A stretch of 64,000 nucleotides of DNA from positions 124,001 through 188,000 of the forward strand of contig NZ_CALEJS010000013.1 of the NCBI RefSeq assembly GCF_937898475.1, read 5' to 3'. Positions within the stretch are counted from its first letter, which is position 1. Each line of letters begins with the position of its first letter. A program made the translations under genes and the position numbers. The notes under the pieces were generated by a model. It was given only the letters and a program-made list of their open reading frames with translations. It was not told the DNA's origin and ran no database searches. Shown piece after piece: positions 1 to 8,656 of the stretch. This DNA comes from an uncultured Chitinophaga sp. Its GTDB lineage: Bacteria > Bacteroidota > Bacteroidia > Chitinophagales > Chitinophagaceae.

Positions 1-1
1 C

Positions 2-1726
2 GGAAGAGCCACCCAGCTGATAAACGATCAGCAGCTGGGTGAGGCAGACCGCCTGCTGGATATTGCCATCAAAAATGCCTATGATCCGAACATCAAACAG
101 CTGGCGCATTTCTGGAAAGCCGAAATTGCCCTGCGCCAGCAACGTACCGATAACGCCATCATCAACCTCAATGCCTACCTGACCGGCGGCGTGCCTTCCT
201 CCGGGGAAGCCAATGCACAGACGGCCAGCTATAACATGGGGTACAGCCTGCTGAAGAAAGAGGACTATACCCATGCCCTGCAGCATTTTGAAGCTGCCCA
301 GCGTGTCAGCGGGCCCAATGCGCCACGCATCGCCAACGATGCATTACTGCGCAGCGCAGACTGCTACTACATGCTGAAAGATTTTGGCAAGGCCACCGCC
401 TTGTATGACCGCGTGATCGCCAAAAATGACCCGGACGCAGACTATGCTACTTACCAGAAGGCGGTGATACTGGGCATACAGGGTAAATACAATGAGAAAC
501 TGGCCCTGCTGAAACAGCTGGGTAACAAATATCCTTCTTCCAGCTTCGGCAACGACGCAGATTTTGAGATCGCCAACACCTACCTGGCTTCAGAAAAATA
601 CACAGAAGCGATCCCCTTCCTGGAGCGTGTGCTGCAGAAACAGCCCAACGGGCCCAATGCACCAAGGGCGCTGCTAAAACTGGGACTGTGCTATTTTAAC
701 CGGGATAATGATAACAAGGCCCTCTCCTATTACCGCCAGGTAGTAGAGAAATATCCCAACTCGGCAGAAGCCGGAGAAGCATTGGCGGCCATCAAAGACA
801 TTTACATCAGCCAGGGCAAAACCGATGATTACGTAGCCCTGCTCAAAGCCAGCGGCCGTACCGTAACTGCATCTGCAGCGGATTCTCTTGCCTATGCAGC
901 GGCAGAAGCCAAGTTCAACGGCAATGATTGCAGCGGCGCTACCGCGGCTTTCAACAACTACATCAAACAATATCCCAACGGGCAGTTCCTGCTGCCTGCT
1001 TACTTCTATAAATCAGAATGCGCCTATAACAATAAAGATTATACGGCCGCATTGCCGGGGTATGAGTTCATCCTCTCCGGGAACAACAGCATTTATGCGG
1101 AGCGCGCCGCCCAGCAGGCCGCCAACATTTATTTCTACCAGGTAAAGAATTATGAAAAAGCCCGCAACTATTACCTGCAGCTGCAGGACCTGAGCACGGG
1201 CAAAGAAAATACCCTGACCGCCACCCGTGGCCTCTTACGCAGCAACCTGCAGTTAGGGCACTGGGATGAGGCAGGCAATTATGCGGAAATGCTGCTGTCT
1301 TCTTCCAGCATCAGCACAGACGACCAGATACTGGGACATTATGCCATGGGCCGTTCCCTGCAGGAAGCCGGCAAACATGACGATGCCATCAGCGAGTTCA
1401 AAACAGTGGCAGGCATGACAAAATCCGAGACCGGCGCTGAAGCCCGTTATTATACAGGTATCAGTTACCTGAAAAAGAACGAGCTGGATGCTGCGGAAAA
1501 GGCAGGCTTTGACGTGATCAAAAACACCCCTTCCTATGGATACTGGGTGGCAAAAGCCTATATCCTGCTGGGAGATGTATATACCCAACAGAAAGATTAT
1601 TTCAATGCCAAAGCCACTTTCCAGAGCCTGGCTGAGAATTGCCCGATACCGGAGCTGAAACAGGAAGCAAAAGAAAAACTGGGTAAAGTAGAAGCAGCAG
1701 AAAAAGCAGCTTCCAAGATCAAGTAA
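2..1726 (+). CDS. TPR-repeat protein, 5' end outside window
   Basis: The reading frame is open from base 2 to the TAA at 1724-1726, so about 574 codons are visible and the N-terminus lies upstream. The protein is built of degenerate tetratricopeptide repeats: helical pairs with alternating small and aromatic residues, for example FWKAEIALRQQ, NMGYSLLKKEDY and YYTGISYLKKNELDAA. Such proteins scaffold protein complexes; in Bacteroidota, large TPR proteins are often exported and associated with gliding or cell-envelope functions. The gene stops 27 bases before an outer-membrane barrel gene on the same strand, so the two are probably co-transcribed. No catalytic motif is seen. The family assignment is firm; the cellular role and any signal peptide cannot be judged from this part. 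Confidence 0.85.
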   Translation, partial: GRATQLINDQQLGEADRLLDIAIKNAYDPNIKQLAHFWKAEIALRQQRTDNAIINLNAYLTGGVPSSGEANAQTASYNMGYSLLKKEDYTHALQHFEAAQRVSGPNAPRIANDALLRSADCYYMLKDFGKATALYDRVIAKNDPDADYATYQKAVILGIQGKYNEKLALLKQLGNKYPSSSFGNDADFEIANTYLASEKYTEAIPFLERVLQKQPNGPNAPRALLKLGLCYFNRDNDNKALSYYRQVVEKYPNSAEAGEALAAIKDIYISQGKTDDYVALLKASGRTVTASAADSLAYAAAEAKFNGNDCSGATAAFNNYIKQYPNGQFLLPAYFYKSECAYNNKDYTAALPGYEFILSGNNSIYAERAAQQAANIYFYQVKNYEKARNYYLQLQDLSTGKENTLTATRGLLRSNLQLGHWDEAGNYAEMLLSSSSISTDDQILGHYAMGRSLQEAGKHDDAISEFKTVAGMTKSETGAEARYYTGISYLKKNELDAAEKAGFDVIKNTPSYGYWVAKAYILLGDVYTQQKDYFNAKATFQSLAENCPIPELKQEAKEKLGKVEAAEKAASKIK

Positions 1727-1729
1727 AAA

Positions 1730-1750
1730 AGTTAAAAGTAAAAAGCAAAA
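1730..1750 (+). repeat. Three AG-N-AAA heptamers between genes
   Basis: AGTTAAA, AGTAAAA and AGCAAAA lie head to tail with a period of seven bases, just after the TPR gene stop. They belong to the short-period intergenic repeat style seen through the window. The A-rich composition makes this weak on its own. Confidence 0.4.
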
Positions 1751-1753
1751 CGA

Positions 1754-3400
1754 ATGAAGGGTTATACCAAATATATGAGCAGGTGGGGAATGGGAACGGC
1801 GCTGGTTGTTGCAGCCCTTGGACTTCAACAACCGGTGCAGGCGCAGGACTCGCTGAAACAGGAAACGATCGACATTATCTCTACCTATCAGCCCAAATTG
1901 CGCGACGCCGCCAAGCTGAACTTAACGGCTTCACTGCCCGGTACGGATACTGCCCGTCCGCGCCTGTTGTACCAGGTACCGGCCCTTAACCTGGCTTTCA
2001 TGTATCAGCCCGTGCCCTTAAAGCCCCTGGCCCTGGGTAAAGATTCCCTGAGCGCGCTGCAGAATAATTTTATCAAAGGCGGCTTTGGCAATTATAAAAC
2101 ACCCCTGATCCAGGCTGGCTTTGGCAGCAACCGGAACGAAAAGTTCAACTACGGGCTGTATGGCAGCTTTATTTCTTCAAAAGGGAATATCAAAAACCAG
2201 GACTACAGCGCGCTAAACGTGCTGGCCTCCGGTACCTACTACTCCCCCCTGTTTGAGATTAACGGCAGTGTAGGTTTTGACCGCAATGTAATCCACTATT
2301 ACGGGTATGACCATACGATGTTTGACTTCTCCAAAGGGGATGTAAAGCAGGCTTTTAACCAGGGCACCCTGCAGGTAGGACTGAAGAACCGCCCCCTGAA
2401 CGACTGGGCGCTGCAATTTGCACCCAAGGCAAAATTCATCCTGTTCAATGATGCTTTTGACCGCAAGGAAAATACCGCCATCATCAACGTACCGGTGAGC
2501 AAGCAGCTGGTGCAGGACCTTTTCCTGAAAGCAGAAGGCGTACTTGATCTCTCCACTTTCAAGGAAGATAACCAGGAACAGATCAACAACAACGTGGTGG
2601 CCATCCATCCCGCTTTTGAGATCATCAAGCCGGGCTTTACCCTGCATGCGGGCGTAAATCCCACCTGGACCAACAGCAAGTTCTACCTGCTGCCAGACAT
2701 TGTGAACGAATCACACCTGATACGCAAGAAAGTGATCCTGAGCAGCGGCTGGATCTCTTATATCGACAAGAACAGTTTCCGTAACCTGGCCAACAAGAAT
2801 CCTTTTATTGGCCAATACCCCGGCGACATACTGAATACAAGAGTAGAGGAAAAATATACCGGTATTAAAGGTACACTGGGAAGCCATTTCAACTACAATA
2901 CCAAATTTGCCGCGGTTACCTGGCATAACCTGCCCCTGTTTGTAAACGACACCACAGTAGGCAATACCTTTCTCATCAAAAATGAAGACCAGCTGCGTGC
3001 TTTCCAGCTGCATGCAGAGATCGGCTATATCGAGGAAGAAAAATTCCAGGTACGTCTGAGTGGCGACTGGTATAATTACAACAAGCAATACACCGAGGTA
3101 AAAGCCTGGCATATGATCCCTTTCCAGGCCAACCTGTACGGACAATATACGGTAGGCAGGCACCTGCACCTGGACGCCAATCTCTATGCGCTGAGCGGCA
3201 GTTACTACCAGCTGGCCAATAAGGATTTTGCCAAAACCAAGGGAGCGGTTGACCTGAACGCCGGCGCCAACTATGATGTTGGCCGTAATTTTAACGTGTG
3301 GGTAACTGCCAATAACCTGTTTAATTCGCATTACCAACGCTGGAACGGCTATCCCACCTATGGTTTTAATATCGTAGGAGGAGTGATGATTAAATTTTAA
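1754..3400 (+). CDS. Plug-less TonB-receptor-like outer-membrane beta-barrel protein
   Basis: The 548-aa product starts with a signal peptide (hydrophobic stretch about residues 14-26, then PVQAQ before the mature part). The mature part has alternating beta-strand patterns rich in aromatic and glycine residues (FNYGLYGSFIS, VGLKNRPL, FNVWVTANNLF) and ends in a terminal phenylalanine (GGVMIKF), as expected for a barrel inserted by the BAM machinery. The last 100 residues resemble the end of TonB-dependent receptors, but no TonB box or plug domain is visible, so it is unlikely to be a classical gated transporter. It follows the TPR gene closely. Substrate unknown. A second ATG seven codons in is an alternative start. 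Confidence 0.75.
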   Translation: MKGYTKYMSRWGMGTALVVAALGLQQPVQAQDSLKQETIDIISTYQPKLRDAAKLNLTASLPGTDTARPRLLYQVPALNLAFMYQPVPLKPLALGKDSLSALQNNFIKGGFGNYKTPLIQAGFGSNRNEKFNYGLYGSFISSKGNIKNQDYSALNVLASGTYYSPLFEINGSVGFDRNVIHYYGYDHTMFDFSKGDVKQAFNQGTLQVGLKNRPLNDWALQFAPKAKFILFNDAFDRKENTAIINVPVSKQLVQDLFLKAEGVLDLSTFKEDNQEQINNNVVAIHPAFEIIKPGFTLHAGVNPTWTNSKFYLLPDIVNESHLIRKKVILSSGWISYIDKNSFRNLANKNPFIGQYPGDILNTRVEEKYTGIKGTLGSHFNYNTKFAAVTWHNLPLFVNDTTVGNTFLIKNEDQLRAFQLHAEIGYIEEEKFQVRLSGDWYNYNKQYTEVKAWHMIPFQANLYGQYTVGRHLHLDANLYALSGSYYQLANKDFAKTKGAVDLNAGANYDVGRNFNVWVTANNLFNSHYQRWNGYPTYGFNIVGGVMIKF

Positions 3401-3405
3401 AGTTG

Positions 3406-3413
3406 TAAACTTG
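3406..3413 (+). promoter_or_regulatory. Possible -7 element (TAAACTTG)
   Basis: This matches the Bacteroidota -7 consensus TAnnTTTG at all fixed positions but one and sits 18 bases before the TTG start of the SPOR gene. No matching -33 element was found. Weak candidate. Confidence 0.3.
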
Positions 3414-3430
3414 CGCAATAATCAAACACC

Positions 3431-4390
3431 TTGATATTAGAACAGTACATACAGGACGTCCTTTTCAGGCAGCAGGTATGCATTGTGCCGGGGATCGGAA
3501 CCTTTACCCTTGAGCACATACCTGCGCAGTATAATGTAGTGGACAAAAGCCTTGACCCGCCGGGACAGCGGGTGACTTTTGAAGAAAAATGGACAGACGA
3601 CGGCTCCTGCCTGGAATGGATCTCGCTGAAAGAGCAGCTGGTTCCCGCTATTGCCAGCCGTAAGCTGGAAAAGTATATTGAAGACTTCAAGGCCAGCCTG
3701 CAAAGCGGCCGCCCGCTGGAATTACCGGGCATAGGCTCCCTGCAGGCCGGCCCTACAGGACATATCAGTTTCACCCCGGAAACCCTGCCCGGCAGGCCGG
3801 ACGCCCTGCACCTGCAGCCTGTGTTGCGGCCCGATGCCACGCCAAGTGTAACGGTAGGCACTACGGAAGTAGTGAACAATGAAGTGGTGGATCATTACAC
3901 CGTACCACCATGGGAGGAGGAAGAACAGCAGTCCCGTTTTAAATGGTGGTGGGTGGCAATTCCTATTGCGGCCGCCCTGGTAGCTACCGCCATCTGGTGG
4001 TTTGTGAGCAACCAGGTACCAACGGAATCTACAGTAGATAACACGGCAGTTACAGCGCCTGCCGTTACCGATACCATGAGCTTACCGGCCGAGGTAACAC
4101 AGACGGATACCGCCAGTACGGCGCCTGTGCAGCCGGAGCCGGGAGATCCGTCGCAGATCCTGGAGTATTATATTGTATGCGGTTCCTATAACAGCCTGGC
4201 TGCTGCTGAAAAGCGTGCGGCCAATCTAAAAACCTATGGGCAGGATGCATCTGCATACGGCAATAATGACTCTACCCAGTTTAAAGTGAGGATCAGGTTT
4301 AAAACGCCGGCGGCCGATACAACAGAAAAGATCAGATTTGTGAAGACGACCTATGGGGGAAAACACGATGTTTACCTGGAGTTTAAATAA
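3431..4390 (+). CDS. HU/CCDC81-like and SPOR domain envelope protein
   Basis: The 319-aa protein begins at TTG. The family signature starts immediately (YIQDVLFRQQVCIVPGIGTF), so this start is preferred and no upstream ATG fits. Residues 1 to about 110 look like the paired CCDC81-type HU domains of Bacteroidota, and PGIGSL near residue 100 repeats the PGIGTF motif. A linker leads to one membrane segment (about residues 171-191, tryptophan-rich), then a Thr/Pro/Ala-rich spacer and a C-terminal SPOR domain (YYIVCGSYNSLAAAEKRA onward). SPOR domains bind denuded peptidoglycan glycan at division sites, so a nucleoid or cytoplasmic head tethered to septal wall is a reasonable inference. It converges on the next gene with no gap. 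Confidence 0.85.
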   Translation: MILEQYIQDVLFRQQVCIVPGIGTFTLEHIPAQYNVVDKSLDPPGQRVTFEEKWTDDGSCLEWISLKEQLVPAIASRKLEKYIEDFKASLQSGRPLELPGIGSLQAGPTGHISFTPETLPGRPDALHLQPVLRPDATPSVTVGTTEVVNNEVVDHYTVPPWEEEEQQSRFKWWWVAIPIAAALVATAIWWFVSNQVPTESTVDNTAVTAPAVTDTMSLPAEVTQTDTASTAPVQPEPGDPSQILEYYIVCGSYNSLAAAEKRAANLKTYGQDASAYGNNDSTQFKVRIRFKTPAADTTEKIRFVKTTYGGKHDVYLEFK

Positions 4391-5296
4391 CTATTGTTTT
4401 GCCCCTATTTCCCTGGCAACTATTTCCAGCCCTTCTGCAAAGCTTCTAGGCTGATACCCCAGTTCCTGTACCGCCTTATCGATGACAAAACCTGTTTTAG
4501 CCGGACGTTTGGCCGGTTGAACAAAGCTTTTGGCATTTACCTTCTCGATGAGGCGGAGATCGAGCTTAAAGAACTGGGCGGTTTGTACGGCCATTTCATA
4601 AGGCGATAACATTTCATTGCCGGATATATGAAAGATGCCGGTAGCCTGCTTATCCGCCACCAGCTTACAACCTTCGGCAAGATCCTGCACCAGGGTAGGC
4701 GTACGCCACTGATCGTCTACCACCTTGATCTTCTTACCCTGCTGGAGATTGTTCTTTACCCAGGTGATAATATTGCTGCGCTGCATATCGATGGCAGTGC
4801 CGTACACCAGCACGGTCCGTACAATAGCCCAGGGCAGCTTGCTGTTCCGGATCATACGTTCTGCCGCTACTTTGCTGGCGCCGTAGTAACTGAGCGGGTT
4901 GGGGGCATCATCTTCCCGGTAAGGACCTTCCAGGCCGTCAAAAATGAAATCAGTAGAGAGGAACAGGAAAAAGGCATTATACTTTTCAGCCGCCTGGATA
5001 AGATAACGTGTAGCGGCTACGTTGGTATCCCAGCAGGCATCTTTGTTACGCTCGCATTCATCCACCTGTGTCATAGCGGCCGCATGTATAATGATATCGG
5101 GACGGTGCTTTTCCACTAACTGCTGCACGCTGACCGTATTACGCAGGTTCACTGATTCATAAGTATACCCCTGCCGGGACGGGAGGCGGTTCACACCCCT
5201 GCCTGCCGCAATCACTTCATACCGTTCGTCCGCAATAAACAGCGGAATAAGATGCTGGCCTAATAAACCGTTACTTCCTGTGATTAAAACCTTCAT
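4391..5296 (-). CDS. RmlD-like NAD(P)-dependent sugar reductase/epimerase (SDR)
   Basis: This 301-aa extended short-chain dehydrogenase has an N-terminal Rossmann fingerprint (GSNGLLGQHLI, residues 7-17) and an active-site YGASK motif (Tyr138, Lys142). STDFIFDG near residue 114 and the C-terminal TGFVIDKAVQELGYQPRSF segment match the RmlD/dTDP-4-dehydrorhamnose reductase superfamily. Family members reduce or epimerise nucleotide-sugar intermediates for surface polysaccharides. No rfb-type neighbours are present, so the exact substrate is not supported. Its stop codon abuts the stop of the converging SPOR gene. Confidence 0.85.
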   Translation of the reverse strand: MKVLITGSNGLLGQHLIPLFIADERYEVIAAGRGVNRLPSRQGYTYESVNLRNTVSVQQLVEKHRPDIIIHAAAMTQVDECERNKDACWDTNVAATRYLIQAAEKYNAFFLFLSTDFIFDGLEGPYREDDAPNPLSYYGASKVAAERMIRNSKLPWAIVRTVLVYGTAIDMQRSNIITWVKNNLQQGKKIKVVDDQWRTPTLVQDLAEGCKLVADKQATGIFHISGNEMLSPYEMAVQTAQFFKLDLRLIEKVNAKSFVQPAKRPAKTGFVIDKAVQELGYQPRSFAEGLEIVAREIGAKQ

Positions 5297-5317
5297 AGCA
5301 GCAATTTATTAAAATTA

Positions 5318-5348
5318 CGAATTATCCCGGCTAGCGGGATAATTCGTA
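5318..5348. repeat. Intergenic inverted repeat, 13-bp arms
   Basis: ACGAATTATCCCG and CGGGATAATTCGT are perfect inverted copies with a 5-base loop. The hairpin lies between the oligopeptidase stop and the reductase start, both on the minus strand. It has no long T-run; it could be a terminator for the peptidase gene, an attenuator or a repeat remnant. The phrase ATTACGAATTATC recurs near 23988. Confidence 0.7.
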
Positions 5349-5356
5349 CTAATAAA

Positions 5357-7492
5357 TTACTTAAAATCCACGCCAAGATTATACAACGTGAACGCCCATA
5401 CATCGGTTGCCTCGTCTATTTGTTTGGACGTAGGTTTGCCGCTGCCGTGTCCAGCCTGTGTTTCAATGCGGATCAGCACCGGGTTGGGGCCTGTCTGGCA
5501 GGCCTGCAGGGTGGCGGCAAATTTAAATGAGTGGGCGGGCACTACGCGGTCGTCATGATCGGCAGTGGTAACCAGGGTGGCCGGATAAGCGGTACCTGGC
5601 TTCAGGTTATGGAGGGGAGAGTATTTTACCAGGTAACGGAATTGTTCAGGATTGTCGCTTCTGCCATACTCAACCGCCCAGGCCCAGCCAATGGTGAAAT
5701 GCTGGTAACGCAGCATATCCATTACGCCCACAGCCGGCAGCGCCACCTTGAAGAGGTCCGGCCGCTGGGTCATACAGGCTCCTACCAGCAGGCCGCCGTT
5801 GGAACCACCCCTGATGGCTATACGTGAAGGGTTGGTATATTGCTGCTGTACCAGGTATTCTGCCGCGCCGATAAAATCGTCAAACACGTTCTGCTTATGC
5901 TCCAGCATACCCGCCTTGTGCCAGGCTTCTCCATATTCACTGCCGCCGCGCAGGTTCACTACCGCGTAGATACCGCCCTGTTCCATAAAGAGCAGGTTGG
6001 AAGGACTGAAGCCCGGCGTCATGGGAATATTAAAACCGCCATAGCCATAAAGCAGTACCGGGTTGTTGCCTTGCTGCTGCATTCCCTTTTTATAAGACAG
6101 GAAAATGGGTATGCGGGTACCGTCTTTACTGTTAAAGAACACCTGCCTGGTTTCATACTCGTCCGGGTTGAAGTTAAGCGTAGGCCTGGTATAAAGGGTA
6201 GATTTACCGGTGGCTACATCATATTTATATATTGTGCCGGGAGTAGTATAAGAGCTGAAGGAATAGAACAGGAATTTGTCGTCTTTCTTTCCATTGAAGC
6301 CACTTACCGAACCTATACCCGGAAGTACCACTTCCCTGGATGTAGCTTTCGCGCCCGGCCTGATCTCGTACTGGTACATGCGTTCAGAAGCGTCTTTCAG
6401 GTAGCCCACAAACAGGCGGCCGGCTGCCATACCTGCGCTGGAGAGCACTTCCGGTTTCTCGGGCACAATGGTTTCCCAGTTCTCCTTTTCTGGATGTGCA
6501 GGATCTACCAGCACGATCTTATAATTAGGCGCATCATGGTTGGTGTGCACCAGCAGCTTACCCCCTATATTGTCTATCACACCAGGCTGGAAGTCGAAAC
6601 CTTTGATGAGCAGTTTAAAGTCTTTCTGCCCCGCATCCTGCAGATCACGGTACCAGATCTCAGCACCGGACGTACCTTCCGTGGTGTGGAGGATCAGGAA
6701 GCGCTCATCTTCCGTAACAGCCACGTTGGCATTGCGGAGGGGGTGGTCTTTATCTACAAACACCAGTTCGTCCTGCTCCTGCGAAGTGCCCAGGCGGTGA
6801 TAGTATACCTTGTGGAACTCATTCTTCTGGGAAAGGCGGTTTTTCTCGCCGGGGGCGTCGTAGCGGCTGTAGTAGAAGCCATCGCCCTTCCAGGAAAGGC
6901 CGCTGAACTTGATCCATTCCAGCTTATCGGGCAGCAGCTCCCTGGTGGCCACATCCATCACAAAGGCCTGTTGCCAGTCTGACCCCGCGCCGGACAGTAA
7001 ATAAGCTACATAGCGGTGATCCCTGGAGAAACTGACGGAGCCGAGGGCCGTAGTGCCGCTGGCAGACAGCTTGTTGGGATCAAGGAACACTTCGGGCTTG
7101 CCGTCCAGGCCTTTCTGGCGGTAAAGGACAGACTGGTTCTGCAAACCATCGTTCTTATAATAATAGTAATATTCCCCTTCGCGGAAAGGCGCCCCGGTTT
7201 TTGGATAATTCCAGAGAACGGAGAGGCGTTGCCTGATGGCGTCCCGGAAAGGGATCCTGGAGAGGTAAGCATTTGTTACCGTGTTCTGCTCCTTTACCCA
7301 GGCGGCGGTAGCTTCACTGTGGTCGTCTTCCAGCCAGCGGTACGGGTCCGCTATTTTAACGCCATGATAATCATCCACCGAATCTGTTTTCATCGTAGCC
7401 GGATATACCATCCCGGCTTGCTGTGCCATTGCACTGCCTGTTAAAATACTCATACCCAATACCAATATTTGTCTATAATGCTTTTTCGTCAT
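5357..7492 (-). CDS. Secreted prolyl oligopeptidase (S9A family)
   Basis: The 711-aa protein has an N-terminal signal peptide (ILVLGMSILTGSAMAQQ). A beta-propeller domain follows (about residues 75-440), starting with the YPATMKTDSVDDYHGV and DPYRWLED signature of the family. The C-terminal alpha/beta-hydrolase domain carries GGSNGG (nucleophile Ser564), TADHDDRV (Asp region) and AGHGSGKP (His682), so the catalytic triad is complete. Enzymes of this family cleave short peptides after proline; with a signal peptide it probably works in the periplasm in peptide scavenging. Family length is usually 690-740 aa, so it is full length. Monocistronic, flanked by a hairpin on its 3' side. Confidence 0.93.
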   Translation of the reverse strand: MTKKHYRQILVLGMSILTGSAMAQQAGMVYPATMKTDSVDDYHGVKIADPYRWLEDDHSEATAAWVKEQNTVTNAYLSRIPFRDAIRQRLSVLWNYPKTGAPFREGEYYYYYKNDGLQNQSVLYRQKGLDGKPEVFLDPNKLSASGTTALGSVSFSRDHRYVAYLLSGAGSDWQQAFVMDVATRELLPDKLEWIKFSGLSWKGDGFYYSRYDAPGEKNRLSQKNEFHKVYYHRLGTSQEQDELVFVDKDHPLRNANVAVTEDERFLILHTTEGTSGAEIWYRDLQDAGQKDFKLLIKGFDFQPGVIDNIGGKLLVHTNHDAPNYKIVLVDPAHPEKENWETIVPEKPEVLSSAGMAAGRLFVGYLKDASERMYQYEIRPGAKATSREVVLPGIGSVSGFNGKKDDKFLFYSFSSYTTPGTIYKYDVATGKSTLYTRPTLNFNPDEYETRQVFFNSKDGTRIPIFLSYKKGMQQQGNNPVLLYGYGGFNIPMTPGFSPSNLLFMEQGGIYAVVNLRGGSEYGEAWHKAGMLEHKQNVFDDFIGAAEYLVQQQYTNPSRIAIRGGSNGGLLVGACMTQRPDLFKVALPAVGVMDMLRYQHFTIGWAWAVEYGRSDNPEQFRYLVKYSPLHNLKPGTAYPATLVTTADHDDRVVPAHSFKFAATLQACQTGPNPVLIRIETQAGHGSGKPTSKQIDEATDVWAFTLYNLGVDFK

Positions 7493-7590
7493 AAGTATAG
7501 TTTTTGAAAAAATTTCCAGGATTGTTTAACTAAAATTGAAAATTTCAATTATTTAAGCGGATTACTGTTAGGAAACAAAATCCAAAATGT

Positions 7591-7598
7591 TATTTTTG
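7591..7598 (+). promoter_or_regulatory. Bacteroidota -7 promoter element (TATTTTTG) for pfkA-pyk
   Basis: An exact match to TAnnTTTG lies 66 bases upstream of the pfkA start, inside the divergent gap with the peptidase gene. No perfect -33 TTTG is present at the usual distance. It would give an untranslated leader of about 60 bases. Confidence 0.55.
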
Positions 7599-7664
7599 TG
7601 CGCCCTTTCGGTGTTTTTTTAACAAATCAATATAAGCACCGGGAAGATAAATATTATATCCTGA

Positions 7665-8645
7665 ATGAAAAAAGTGAACAACATTGCGGTTCTTACTTCT
7701 GGCGGGGATGCCCCAGGCATGAATGCGGCTGTACGTGCGGTGGTAAGAACAGGTATTTATCACCAGTTGAACGTTTATGGCATCATGTATGGCTACCGGG
7801 GAATGCTGAGGAACGAGATCCTGCCAATGGAATCAAAATCAGTGGCCAACATTATCCAACGTGGGGGCACCATCCTTAAAACGGCCCGTTGCAAGGATTT
7901 TTATGAGCCGGAAGGCAGGAAGAAAGCCTACGAAAACCTGAAAAAGCACAACATTGACGGCCTGGTAGTGATTGGAGGTGATGGTTCTTTCAAAGGAGCC
8001 CAGAAATTCTCTGAAGAATTTGACATCCCCTGTATCGGTTTACCGGGTACTATTGATAAAGATATTGCCGGTACGGATTTTACGATCGGGTTTGATACTG
8101 CCGTAAATACCGCTATCGAAGCTATTGATAAAATACGCGATACTGCCGATGCGCACGACCGTCTTTTCATTATTGAGGTGATGGGACGTGATGCCGGTTA
8201 TATAGCGTTGTACAGTGGCATTTCCACTGGTGCGGAACATATCATGATGCCGGAGCATAAGTCTGAAGTGGAAGAGATCATTGCAGACCTGCAGGCTAAT
8301 GAGCGCCGCCGCAAACTGGTGAACCTGATCGTAGTGGCGGAAGGCCATGAAGCAGGCGGCGCCAACGGCGTAGCGGAAATGATCAAGCACGAGCTGCCGA
8401 ACGCAGACACCCGTGTGTGCATCCTGGGCCATATCCAGCGGGGCGGCTCTCCTACTGCGCAGGATCGTATCCTGGCCAGCCGTATGGGTTTTGCAGCCGT
8501 GAACGCACTGCTGGAAGGCAATCATAACGTGATGGTAGGCATCGTAAACAACAAAATCCACTATACACCGCTGGATCATGCTATAAAAGCAAAAGAAGAA
8601 ATGGATCCGGAATGGGTTAAGATGTGTAAAATTCTAGCGAGTTAA
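7665..8645 (+). CDS. pfkA: ATP-dependent 6-phosphofructokinase
   Basis: The enzyme phosphorylates fructose 6-phosphate to fructose 1,6-bisphosphate, the committed step of glycolysis. The 326-aa protein has the ATP-site glycine motif GGDAPGMNA (residues 11-19), the GGDGSFKGA motif, the catalytic GTIDKDI segment and the substrate-binding MGRDAGY motif; LGHIQRGGSPTAQDR near the C-terminus is typical of bacterial PfkA. The ATG is preceded by an AT-rich leader without a clear Shine-Dalgarno site. Pyruvate kinase follows after 11 bases, so the two irreversible glycolytic kinases form one operon. Confidence 0.97.
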   Translation: MKKVNNIAVLTSGGDAPGMNAAVRAVVRTGIYHQLNVYGIMYGYRGMLRNEILPMESKSVANIIQRGGTILKTARCKDFYEPEGRKKAYENLKKHNIDGLVVIGGDGSFKGAQKFSEEFDIPCIGLPGTIDKDIAGTDFTIGFDTAVNTAIEAIDKIRDTADAHDRLFIIEVMGRDAGYIALYSGISTGAEHIMMPEHKSEVEEIIADLQANERRRKLVNLIVVAEGHEAGGANGVAEMIKHELPNADTRVCILGHIQRGGSPTAQDRILASRMGFAAVNALLEGNHNVMVGIVNNKIHYTPLDHAIKAKEEMDPEWVKMCKILAS

Positions 8646-8656
8646 AAATAAGCCGT

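Noticed and set aside
5840..6982. A 380-codon plus-strand open frame
   Set aside because: It lies wholly antisense to the prolyl oligopeptidase gene, whose domains and catalytic triad are clear; the antisense product has no recognisable motifs.
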